64,000 nt of DNA from Armigeres subalbatus (Eukaryota > Arthropoda > Insecta > Diptera > Culicidae), in contig NC_085139.1 of assembly GCF_024139115.2 (NCBI RefSeq), positions 7,597,533 to 7,661,532 on the forward strand, given 5' to 3'. Of the stretch, positions 32,880 through 43,509 are shown piece by piece (within the stretch, counting starts at the first letter, position 1; every line of letters begins with the position of its first letter). The notes under the pieces are model-generated. The model worked only from the letters and a program-made list of their open reading frames with translations. It ran no database searches and was not told the origin of the DNA. A program made the translations under genes and the position numbers.

Positions 32880-33560
32880 CTTTCGCATAGATATCGCCCC
32901 GCCGCCGCGGCGGGTCGAGTGAAACGTTCCGAAACTCGCATGCTTCGCTATTTTCTTGGATCGCTACGATTGAAATCGAAAACGCTCAATCAAATGTGCC
33001 GATCTAACAACGCAACGGCCAGACAACCGGCTGAAATGCAGAGGTACACAAAGTAGGCAACGTGAGCCTGGGCCGAGTCGATCGCCGTCATGGCTCCCTT
33101 GGCATGGAGGGCTGCTTTGACGGATGGGTGGAAGCTCCATCGATCATCTGCGAGATTTTGTTTTGTTCTTAATTACATTGGGGCTGCCGGAATCGATTGA
33201 CTTATTGTGAACATGCGACGCGCCTGCCGATGCGCGCTGTGTCATTATGCAATTAAATTAACCGGCGATAGACGGTCGGATGCAGACTCGTAATTGCCGG
33301 AGTTTGTCACCTTCGCCGAGGACGGTTTTCCTGGTTCATCATTTATTAATTATGGGTGAGGAGTTTTCCGTCACACAAGTGGCCACAAATGCAGCGCAGA
33401 TGCAGATAGTTCCATTACGCGTGTGCACTCAAGTGCAATTGCGATTACCAGCGGGGTAAATAATCCGTGACAGTTTCTACGTGCACAGTCCGCGCTGCAT
33501 TGATTATTTTTCTGCATAAAGTCATCGGGAAACAAATGGTCATTTGCTGCGGTTTTGTGG
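32880..33560. promoter_or_regulatory. Candidate conserved non-coding/regulatory block
   Basis: It stands out as unique-looking, moderately GC-rich DNA with no transposon signature and no long ORF. Several homeodomain-type cores lie inside: CTTAATTACATT at about 33170, GCAATTAAATTAACC at 33250, and TTTATTAATTATGG at 33342. Some are embedded in GC-rich sequence, as is common for insect enhancers. Function is inferred from composition only. Confidence 0.25.
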
Positions 33561-34882
33561 GTCAGCTTTGCTTAGAGGGGATTCATTGGTATGCAACGAT
33601 ATGTTTATGACGCGGGTGGCCTGTCTTGCTTCGAAAGGAAATTTAATCAAAGCTTGTTGCGTAGGACTAGTGATCTTATCGGAAGCGTTATTTTCCGATT
33701 AATTGAATAATCGAAAGAAGAAATGGGCGACCAGACTGAGGTTAGTGTGACTTTTGCTATCCCTCGTCGGATGGATGTTAGAAATGACGAATGTAAATCA
33801 GTAACCGCATTGCAACCGACCAATCCTGTTGAAATCGGGAAACTTTCAAGCGTAATTGGTTGGTTCCCTGCTTCCAAGTTTAAAAGTAGAAACAAAAAGG
33901 AAGTCGCAATTAGGAAAAATATTATTGCAATTAGACCTAAACAGGATAAGTACTATACTGTTTGGATTTTTTGTTGGGCAAGCAATCGTGTGAAAATTGG
34001 AGACATTCAATGGTGATAGCAAATCTTTCATCACAATGGCCACTAACTGGGATGTTGAAGGCTCTGTACATCATATACAAAACCAGGTGTTGCTGGCAGG
34101 GTAAACTTAAATGTGATTAGCGGATAGGGGACGGCTTATGCTACCAAATCAACACTACTGGGTGGAAAAAATAGAACCAACTTAGGCTCCAAAACATTGA
34201 ACAAAAAGCACATTGAACTTATGAAAGCTTTTCCAGAGGTATTAAAACACATGATCTTTAAACGATCGTCCCCGGAATTCTATGAATTACTCTTTCTCGT
34301 CCAGTCTGCAGTCCAGAGTCAAACAAATCTTGGGATTTTTTTTCGAAATCATTCTAACCAATGGTACAAATCACTGACTCACTCATGTGTCCTTAGCACC
34401 CCTAGGGGTACAAACGGAAAAGATACTGGGTGGCTGCTCACTTTAGTCTTAACATGGATTGTCATGACATGATTTCTGTAGACTACGGTGTTGAACTTAA
34501 TTTTAAGATTTAAAAATCGGTGGTGCCTTTCTCGTGCATTATAAAAATAAGTCTTGTATGGCTGCCATTGTATGATGTACTTTCGAATGATCGACTGTTT
34601 ATTGTTATTTTAACTCAAAACGGCTTGAAACAAGATTTATATTTGTCCAACGTTTCGACACGGGGTTGGTGTCTTCATCAGGTGCTGCCAGTGTCATCTA
34701 TGTTAAAAATAAGTGTTTTCCAAAATGTAAGTTAATCGATATCGTTTTAATGTTCAATATTGTGCCATAATCAAGTCAAATTTCACAGAATGTACCACAA
34801 ATTTCCAAACCTGACAGTTATTGTAAGACTAAACATTAGACAAGGAACAAACATAATATTGTAAGTCAAATTTTAACAAATA

Positions 34883-35116
34883 AAGCCTGTCCACGTTAAA
34901 TTTCGGACACCCATCATCCCACGCGATTTTTTAGAATTTTCACAAACCACTGAGAAGATCAATTTACACGACAGTTAAATCNNNNNNNNNNNNNNNNNNN
35001 NNNNNNTCTCTCCGCTTTAGTTATTCTTTCAGCGGGTTTTCCTTCTTGTCCAAAGAGATAAAATGCTACAAATTAGTTGGATAGTCTCAGTGTCCAAAAT
35101 TTAAGTGGACAGGCTT
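34883..35116. mobile_element. TA-flanked MITE (AAGCCTGTCCAC termini)
   Basis: AAGCCTGTCCAC at the left and GTGGACAGGCTT at the right are exact reverse complements. The pairing extends inward (TTAAATTTCGGACAC with GTGTCCAAAATTTAA). TA lies at each edge (34881-34882, 35117-35118), as for Tc1/mariner-type targets. The assembly gap lies in its interior, so its length is uncertain. Confidence 0.8.
34982..35006. other. Assembly gap (25 N)
   Basis: Twenty-five undetermined bases interrupt the nested MITE. The flanking inverted repeats still match, so the join is plausible locally, but the true gap size is unknown. It lies in the spacer between the two large inverted arms. Confidence 1.
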
Positions 35117-35243
35117 TATGTATAACACACAACTCATTACCCAATTAATTATAGTTTCCCTGATGAAGACACCAACCCGTGTCGAAACGTTGGACAAATA
35201 TAAATCTTGTTCTCAAAGATCTGTAGCCGTTTTGAGTTAAAAT

Positions 35244-36596
35244 AAAAATAAGGAAAATATAAGAGAGGTCAAATTTGCACTTTAGGGGACAGATTTTACT
35301 TTTCCTTCAATTTATGTCTATTTGCGGTCATTCGAATGCATTGCCTCGGTTTCCGTAAAACATTTTTTTCAATTTTGATTTTTTTTCCCAAGGGGACCTT
35401 TAACAAAAAACAGTGGTTTTCAGTACATTCAAAGTTAATTTGCCTATATGCCGGGTAATGGCCACCCAGAGTGGAAATTAATTACTATTACAGTATGAAA
35501 AAATCACATAACATCAAAGAAAATTTACATGGTATTAATAAATCTGTGAAAGTTCAGTTAACGGAAATGAATTAATATCAACCGTTTAAAAAAATGTTAT
35601 GGTTGTTGATTTGCACCGATAAATGATTATTTTATTTTATACCAGCCGAACTTTCCGCCCAAAATTATATTTAGCACAAACATTTATTTTGTATTCACAA
35701 TTAAGGTAGCGTTTACTCTGCTACTCGATTTAATTGGTAGATCCAACGTTGGAATTACTAATTATTGCGATTAACTAAGATGCGGTTTTCGCTCACTGAA
35801 AGCTCTTGATTATTCTTTTAGCTATGTAGGTTTTTTAACCTGCGCTTAATGGCGAAGCGCCATAATCAGTATAATAGAAAAATAAAATTTGCCATAATAA
35901 TTTGCATGCAAACTTGGCACTCAGAACATGAGACGGAATTAGATGAGCGTTGTGGAGCCAAATCTATTTCTGAACCACCTAATATATATACAGCGATTCC
36001 ATGAAAAAGAATATAGTCGAAAAAAATTCTCGATTTTGCTCAAAATATATATGAATGAACTCTACGAAAATAATTAGACCCGTATTTTTGTTTCGGTCTT
36101 AGGGTGGATATTTTCAGAAAAAGGCGGTCCAAAAAAAAGCGTTAAAAAAATTCCGGCTTCATAACTTTTAAACCAATGCCACAATAGGAAAAAAGGAGGT
36201 ATTTTGGCCAAATTGTAAATTTTAATAAAGAGTGGTATTCATCATAAAACATAGATAGAAAAGAAAAATATTTTTCTGAGCGTTCAGTGGGGTATAATAA
36301 TTTTCGACATAGTATCGATTTTGTCATATTCTACAAAACCAACGGAATTTGGTCACTTTTGGTTTGCAACAAGCTGAATGTGGAATGGCGGGGGTGGTTT
36401 TGGACATAACTCAGAGAAAAATTTTGGAACCATTTTTTTCGAAAAAGGAGTTCTGAACATTTTCAATTTTCTGGCTAGGTCACTGATGCTGAATAAAATA
36501 CTAATGGTCATTTAAACTGTATATTCGTGTCACAGACAAATGGACGCAACACAGATTTCTTAAAATGATCAAAAAGCACTATCAGTTTCTTTTACT
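35244..36596. other. Unassigned AT-rich sequence with a 130-bp direct repeat
   Basis: No gene is recognisable. The stretch 36049-36175 (ATGAATGAACTCTACGAAAA... through CTTCATAACTTTTAAAC) recurs in the same orientation at 39322-39455, directly beyond the RTE copy. A short hairpin ATGGCGAAGCGCCAT is at about 35849-35863. Confidence 0.5.
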
Positions 36597-39321
36597 TACT
36601 TACTTATGGATCCTGTACACCTCCGGTGGTGCAAAGGCCGACTTGAAAGATCTCCATCCTGAGCGTTGCCCGGTTATCGCTTTAACCTGTTGGTTGATTT
36701 CGTCGACTTCTTTTATTTCTATTGAGGTTCTGCCACCATGAGCCTCTGGGTCTGCCTCTCGCGATGTCCGCTGGGTTCCAGTCTAATGCTTGTTTAGATT
36801 TCGTTTCGCCCTACGTAGAGTGTGACCCAGCCCTACTTCCGATCCGAATTTCTGAGATTCAATTGTGAGGCCACCAGGCCCGAATTATATACCGCAGGCA
36901 TCTGTTAATGAACACCTGCAGCTCTGAGTGTTCTCCACTGATACACACCATGTTTCGCTAGCGTATAACAGCACAGATTTCACGTTAGAGTTGAAAATTC
37001 GTATTTTGGTGCGTACAGTTATCTGCCTGTTTTCCAGATATTTTTAAAACTCGCAAAGGCAGCCCTTGCTTTTTTGATCCGTGCGCCTATGTCGATCTTG
37101 GTACGCCGTCGACGCCATTTGGCTACCAAGAAGCTTTCAACATTCTCCACTGTTTCCACGGCTGTGAAACTGAAAGGAGTCACCGTGTTTACATCCAACG
37201 ATTTGGTTTTATTGACGTTGATAACTAAACCCTGCGAAGAGGAGCGCTCGACAGGAAAGTTGCGGTGTCCCAGATATTACGAAATAAACGATGCAGTAGT
37301 TGAGCGGAGTCATGGGGTCAGCCGAGCATCTCGGCTGATATGCGGTCGACCCTGGGGCTTTATTCGATTTCATGCTTTGGATGGATGTTTGAATCTCTAG
37401 CAGTGATGGAGCTTCGGTATTGACGCGTGTTAGTCGGATCCAGGCAGATCATGCCGAGGTGGTGATGGCCTGGCTGGCCTGAAAAGTTGTTCGAAGTGCT
37501 CGATTTAGCATTTCAGCTGGTCAGGGTCGCAATAACTGATCATTCGCGTCTTTCACAGGCATCGTTGCATTCATCTTCGCCCCGCTTAAGCGTCGTAAGA
37601 TATCATAGGGAGGCGAATGTCCCCAGTTGCGGCGGCTCTCTCTCCTTCGTCGCGCCGAGAGTCTGCCCACACTCGCTTGTCCGTCGACATGAGCGTTTTA
37701 CTTCCTTCTCAAGAGCCGCGTATCGTTGACGGGCTAAGACTTTGGCTCCTCTGGTTTTCGATCGTTCTATCGCGGCTTTGGCTTCTTCGCTCATCTATCT
37801 TCCTCCAGGTCTCATCGGTGATCCATTGTTTCTCTGGGTGCGTAGTTCGCCCAGATTGTTCTCGCTGGTGGCGATGAAGGCATTCTTGATGGTCCATTGG
37901 TCTTCCACGCTGCCACCTTCCGGAATATCTGCAGCACGCGTCTCCACTTCTTCAACGAAGACCGTTTCACCGTGGCATCTTCCAGTCAGCGTGTGTTGAA
38001 TCGTCGTCAACTCTTCCTCCCGCGACGAATCCGCGCAATGCGCAGGCGTATTTCGCCGATGAGGAGGTGATGATCAGACGCGATATGGCACTACGTTTAT
38101 TCCGTCATCGAAGGCTCCGTTTCCATTTTCGGCTGATGCAGATGTGGTCGATTTGATTTTCTGTAAAGCCGTCACGGGAGACCCACGTCCTGTGAATCGG
38201 TCGATGAGGAAGAGCGATCCCGATCACCATGTCGTTATTACACAAAATTCTGCGAACAGCTCTCCGTTTTCGCTCATTTCTCCGAGACCATGGCGTCCCA
38301 TAATGCGCTCATGGTTGAGTTGTCGGATCCGATCTTCGCATTGTAGTCGCCCAAACAGATCTTGATATCACCCTTCGGAATTATCTACGACGGCATTGAG
38401 TTGACTATAAGTTCTCTTTGTCTTGCAGGTCGGCAGCATCAGTTGGCGCATAACATTGGATTATAGTAAGGTTTTCGGACCCGTTCTAAATCTGGCAACG
38501 ATTATCCTTTACTTATAGGTTCACATCATAAGCGCAGAGTGTGCCTGAGCGCTTAGTAGGCAACTCCGCGATGCCGGGGAGCGTGTTCACCTGTAAACCA
38601 GAGTATAGCAGAACTTGTCCGACGGCGATCTGTGTTCTCCAAAGTTTGACCAAGGACTTCACTCAGTCCCAGGATCTCAAGCTATGCTGATTGCTTCATT
38701 GGCAAGTTGTGCAATTTACCTGCTGGGATAGGATTAAAACGTTCCATGTTCCTATTCGTGTCCGTTGTTTCGTTCTAAGAGTCGTCGCCGTAAAATCAGT
38801 CCGTATTCTTTCATTATCGGAACGAACAAATTGATGTTGGGAACAGGTTGTTGACCGTGTTCTATCCACCGGGATGGGGTGCCATCTTAGGTATAGCTTC
38901 CGGGGAAAAAGCATTTCATACTCAGCCGCTGGATGCCAGAACAGACGCTGTTGGAGCGCACTCCTTGGGAACACGCTGGTCAGTCGGGTCAAGTTTCAAA
39001 GTCCACCCAACACGGACTAGGTAGTGCACTTTGAGCGGCACACGGTTGCATTGATAGGGCCTGCTGGACACATGCAGCTTTTATGAAGTTCAACAGAGCC
39101 ACTGTCGAACCCCACCATCCTAGGCAGACCCACAGGACGCACCTCTCACTCTAGTGATGTCAGAAGGACAACATTGCCCAGGTGCACTACCAGCTAAGTA
39201 CGCAACCTCAGCTGGCGGTCAATTGCTGGAAGACCCGTGGAAGCGTGAGTATTGGAACTTGTGAGGACCAGAGCTCTGTTAGGCGCCCTTCCGGATGTCA
39301 ACTCACCACTGCAGCCCCATG
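36597..39321 (-). pseudogene. RTE-like non-LTR retrotransposon, copy 1, internally deleted
   Basis: On the minus strand the copy begins near 39321 (GGGGCTGC...) and ends in GGATCCATAAGTAAGTAAG, a short TAAG-type 3' tail typical of RTE-like elements. It aligns along its length with copy 2 (52467-56086). The endonuclease region survives in pieces (for example KQRTRIGTWNVLILSQQV at 38790-38720). A deletion of about 0.6 kb at 37240-37251, relative to 53197-53828 in copy 2, removes most of the RT palm. Many further frameshifts are present. It has no convincing target duplication. It is incapable of activity. Confidence 0.85.
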
Positions 39322-39870
39322 AATGAGCTCTACCGAAAATAATTAGACCCGTATTTTTGTTTCGGTCTTAGGGTGGACATTTTCAGAAAAAGATTGTCCA
39401 AAACAAGCGTTAAAAAAATTTTGGCCTTCATAACTTTTAAACTAATGGACCGATTTGCAAACTTTTGGCACGAATGAAAAGATTTTCAGTTATAGATTTT
39501 AGGAAAATATCGGACCCCAACGACTGTATTTTTTATTTTTTCAAATGAAAATTTATATACACAAACAGCCAAAAATTGGAAAGGTGCACAAGTCGTTTTG
39601 AGCTATTTTTTTTTTGAAAATATCAGTTTTTGCTTACATACGAGAACGGTTTCGTCTCCATCACTTCAAAATGGACGAACTGAATCAGTTAACCGTTCTG
39701 GGACCGGCAAAAAACACCCTTAATAGGCCGGTAGGGTACCCACGAAACTAAAATGCTTATATCTCTGGAAATTTAACCGATTTCAACAATTTTGGGTTAT
39801 TCGATTCATAATTTTCTTCTATCAAGATGTTATCAGAATGAACATTGCTACAATAGATGGTAGTATCATC
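39322..39870. repeat. Second copy of the 36049 repeat and unassigned DNA
   Basis: The first 134 bases repeat 36049-36175. Beyond this the copies diverge. The remainder is AT-rich and without recognised features. Confidence 0.55.
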
Positions 39871-39879
39871 ATCATCATC

Positions 39880-41210
39880 AAGTGCAGACTTTTCGGTGGC
39901 CATTCCAGAACAGGTTCCTCGAGATCATAGGTGGCCATGAACATTGTTCAATGGAACATCAACAAAATGGGTATAAACTTCTTGAAATTAACTTTGCGCA
40001 TATCCTTCATGATCCTAGGCTCACCAGACAAGTTGACTCGAGGAGCCATTCTGGAACAGGTTCCAAAACATTTCATTGGAACCCCAACAATAAGGGTGCA
40101 AAGCTTCGAAATTGTCTCAAGTGTTTATCTCTGATCTATTTGGGTACAAGTTCACCCCGGATTACCAATTCCGGAATAGGTTCTCTGATGAGTCAAGAGT
40201 GTTCATGAACATTTTCAAAGCCGCATTTTGTTTTGAATCAATTTTGTGAGTGCAAAATCAATGCAAGGGCCACTCATCGACGCCGGGTGACAAGAGGAGC
40301 CCATAAGATTGAACACTGAGATATGATCGATTCCAGAAATTCTTCTAGACAGATGTGACTTTTCATAAACCATTTGTTTTAACATTGTCACATCAAAACT
40401 AACTGCTCTTCGATCCTAGGTGGCCTCATTTGATACAGAAAGTTTGTTCTAGAAATTGCTCTTTTTCTATAACCGATCAGGAAGTAATATCAGGCCACTA
40501 ATTGACTCCAGGTGGACACTAAGGTATCTTGGAAGCTCCGGATCATCCGGAGCAGGGTCAATTCTTGACATCATTTATTGTGGGAGCAAAATTAATGCAA
40601 GGGCTACCTGGTGGTCCGCAAATGATGATCCAGAAGTGCAAGGACATCCAGAGCAGTGGTCAATTATTGCAGTTCGTTCTAGAAACTTTGGAAACCCGTT
40701 TGTAATAGCAGTATAAAACAGAGTCTTTGATCGCGCTTAGAATCATAGGGCGTAACTGTATTGATCCATTTTTCTTCATCGATTTTATATTTGCTTCAGG
40801 TGGAAGATGCAATCATCCTTTATTACAACCTTCGGTATACTAGAATTCACTATATTGATAAAAAGAAAACATCGACGAAGATAAATCGATCAATACAGTT
40901 GCGCCCTGTAATTCTAAGCGCGAGATTCGAATATCATTCATTGATCCCGAGTGGACACCAAGATGTCCTCCTGAAATACCGGAATTCGAAGCAATCATCA
41001 TTTCTTACATTTTGTTTTCAACAGTTGCGTAATCGTGAGCATTTTTGTTCAAAGTAAAAAGAAGGAGAAGAGACATTCCGTATTCGTCTTATAATATTAT
41101 CTTCAATCTTTTTTAATATTGTGATAAAATCAATGCAAGGACCACAATTGATTCAGGGAGCTACCATGTGGACCTTTGAAAGTTCCGGCACATCCGGAAA
41201 AGCGTTCAAT
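39880..41210. repeat. Satellite-like diverged repeat region
   Basis: Recurring phrases such as AAAATCAATGCAAGG(G)CCAC (about 40252, 40590, 41128), AGGTGGACACTAAGG and TCCGGA(T/A)CATCCGGA, and GGAACAGGTTCC-like blocks recur every few hundred bases with heavy divergence. This suggests an old tandem array with a unit of some 200-400 bases. The short open frames here are not convincing. A MITE at 40733-40925 is inserted in it. Confidence 0.5.
40733..40925. mobile_element. MITE with long inverted repeats (CGCGCTTAGAAT termini)
   Basis: CGCGCTTAGAATCATAGGGC and its extension through AACTGTATTGATC at the left pair with GATCAATACAGTTGCGCCC and ATTCTAAGCGCG at the right, about 50 bases per arm with few mismatches. 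No target duplication was confirmed. No ORF is present. Confidence 0.8.
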
Positions 41211-41599
41211 TTTTGATTTTTTTTTCGTATCGTATCGATGACGTATCAGCGTTTGTAACAGTGGAGAGATTGAAGCAGAGTGATGCGCTTTCAAATTTAT
41301 TGTTTTTTATCGAGACTTTCACCGAGGCTGGCTCGTCTAAATTTATTAAATATTGTACTCGAGGGGTGATTACGAGATCTGTACAGAAGAATGGCATATT
41401 GCGGACGACATTGACTACATTGGTAACGATCACAGTGGTGGAGCTTTTGCCCTAATGAAGAGGAAACCGGCGAGAATAGGCTAAACCATCGACTCTACCA
41501 AACGGAATACATGGTTGCGGGTAAAGATAAAGGTAGACCTATTGGTGTCAGTGATTGGTGTAAAATTTGCTCTGATTCGTATATAAAAACCGGACCGGA

Positions 41600-41915
41600 C
41601 CGGAAAGCTTTTGGGGTTTCAGCGAAAAGTGCTACGTACATCTCGATGGGAAACTAGAAAAAGATGAGTGGCGCAGACGCATGAATCACGAGCTGTATCA
41701 AGTGTATAAAGAAGAAAATATTGTGAATTGTATAAAATACAACATGGGCCATGAGCCGGTCACTTAGTGCGAATGTCGGAAGAAAGAATAGCAAAAACAA
41801 TATTCACCAGAGATCCAGATAGAGGCCACGAACGCTGGGTGCTACACGCGGTGGAATCGGACCAGGAACCCCAAGTTTAGGAAAACTGGAGGAACATCAC
41901 CCAGAGATAATTGTC
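41600..41915 (+). pseudogene. Non-LTR RT C-terminal fragment E
   Basis: Plus-strand frames read LEKDEWRRRMNHELYQVYK, then after a shift AGHLVRMSEERIAKTIFTRD, PDRGHERWVLHAVESDQ and ENWRNITQ. This is the C-terminal domain shared by RTE-like and related non-LTR RTs (compare AGHVARM in element C). No RT palm is adjacent, so it is a short relic. Confidence 0.65.
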
Positions 41916-42770
41916 TATGACGATTTTGTACTATCCCATTTTGTTCCACCACACCACTTGATTTATTGAAAGTCGCAGCATTATTGGATGTATTTGAACG
42001 ATTGGCCACTCATTTGGATTTTCTAGAACCTCAGAAGGACACGTGGCTATCTGTTTAGATTGCACAATTATGCGCTCACATTTCTCAACAAGCGATTTCT
42101 AAGAACTCACAACTTTCTAGGACGACTTAGAAAATTGGCACATCTTCGAAAGTTTTAGTTCCGATGCTCTCGTCACGGTCACACGATGCCAATGAATCAT
42201 CCTCGAATTGATTTAGATTGCACACAGCTACAAAAAAGTCGCAGCTGTCAGAGCAAGTTTCTAGAAGATTACCTTTTCGGCTATTTCGAAGCGTCGTCCG
42301 AGCACTCACTTAGTGCCCTTCCAGGGTCAACGTTTGCTTGCAATGATATTGCTCTTAGTTTGATGCATAAATCGTTTTGAAACAGTGGTTTACGAGGATG
42401 AATTAAAAATTGGCCATTTCTCTTAAGTTCCGAGTTCCGGATACCATTTAGCGGAGTTTTGCTCTCATCATAACAAACCACTGTATCGTTGTTCATGCAA
42501 TGATTTTACTTTCACAATGCTACAACAAGGAATAGTTTTTAGGACGGATTTCCAGAATTAGCATAACGCCAACAATAGATTTATAAAAATCGCAGCTTCA
42601 AAATAAATCTTCTACACCTGGTCATTTCTCCTTATGTTACAGAGCTTTCTAAAATCCACTTTGTGCCCATCCGGGATGAATGAGTAGTCCTTGTATTGAT
42701 TTTGCTCGTTCATTGCGAGCAATTCTCCGGATGTTTCGGAGATTTCGGTGGACCACTTAGTTGCCTTCGG
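41916..42770. other. Diverged repeat-like sequence, no gene
   Basis: Phrases such as AAAATTGGC(C)A, CTTAGTGCCCTTCCAGGG and TTGCAATGATATTGCTC recur loosely about every 200 bases, suggesting continuation of the old tandem array. No open frame over 71 codons is present. Confidence 0.4.
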
Positions 42771-42774
42771 TTAG

Positions 42775-43390
42775 GGACAAAGGTCGAAAGGACAAAAGTC
42801 GAAAGACAGAACGTCGAAAGAAAAGGTCGAAAGGGAAGGTGGAAGGACAAAGGTCGAACGGAAAGGTCGAAAGGACAAAAGGTCGAAAGGACAAAAGGTC
42901 GAAAGGGATAGAAGGTCGAAAAAATGAAAGAATAATAAGATCAAATTATAAAATTTTAAACAATTAATTAAAATTCATTCAGTGAATACAACTAATATGG
43001 ATGTTTGGGTTTTCTAAATTCACATCGATCTGTCAAAATGGCACAGCCGCACATTAATTATTATCTTCAACTTTGATTAATGAGATGAGGTGTTAATTTG
43101 TACTTGAAGTTAAATGCATAGCACAAACACCAACTTGTTATCAACTTGTTTTTGATCGAAATTTTGTCCTTTTCGACCTTTTGTCCCTTCGACCTTTTGA
43201 CTTTTTCGACCTTTTGTTCTTTTCGACCTTTGTTCTTTTCGACCTTTGTACCTTTAGACCTTTTGTCCTTTCGACCTTGTCCTTTCGACGTTTTGTCTTT
43301 CGATCTTTTGTCCTTTCGACCTTTGTCTTTTCAACCTTTTGTTTTCGACCTTTGTCCTTTCGACCTTATGTCTTTCGACCTTTTGTCATA
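42775..43390. mobile_element. Foldback element with minisatellite arms (GGTCGAAAGGACAAAA)n
   Basis: The left arm (42775-42930) is a tandem array of about 15-16-base GGTCGAAAGGACAAA units. The right arm (43165-43388) is the same array in reverse complement (TTTGTCCTTTCGACC). An AT-rich core of about 230 bases separates them. Arms of inverted tandem repeats are the hallmark of foldback-type elements. The 101- and 81-codon open frames across the right arm are translations of the repeat (FDLLSF, RPFVLS) and should not be called genes. Confidence 0.85.
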
Positions 43391-43509
43391 GATAGATTGT
43401 ATTTTATAAATATTGATACCCATTATCTATTGAAAAGTATTTATCACTTAACACCTCGGGAACGTGTCCTGGAATGGAAACTATAAAGTCAGACGTCTGG
43501 TGGCCCTAA

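Larger units (their letters stand above)
30096..34606. other. Left part of spacer between arms, no recognised gene
   Basis: This AT-rich to mixed sequence carries only short open frames (up to 108 codons elsewhere in the spacer, 100 here) without recognisable motifs. A hairpin element (31029-31147) and a possible regulatory block (32880-33560) are listed separately. At 30908-30929 a 22-base match to the arm 2 edge (48035-48056, inverted) suggests that 30096-30907 may be an insertion in arm 1. Confidence 0.4.
34607..35243. mobile_element. Foldback element with nested MITE and assembly gap
   Basis: TTTAACTCAAAACGGCT followed by AGATTTATATTTGTCCAACG and TTGGTGTCTTCATCAGG at 34610-34682 pairs with its near-perfect reverse complement at 35159-35240. 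This gives an inverted repeat of about 75 bases around 480 bases of interior. The interior contains the MITE at 34883-35116 and the gap. Confidence 0.8.

Noticed and set aside
42696..42967. Lys/Arg-rich ORFs resembling a basic nuclear protein
   Set aside because: They are translation of the GGTCGAAAGGACAAA array on the left arm of the foldback.
43146..43486. 81- and 101-codon open frames rich in FDLLSF/RPFVLS
   Set aside because: They are translations of the TTTGTCCTTTCGACC minisatellite arm and change frame with unit length.
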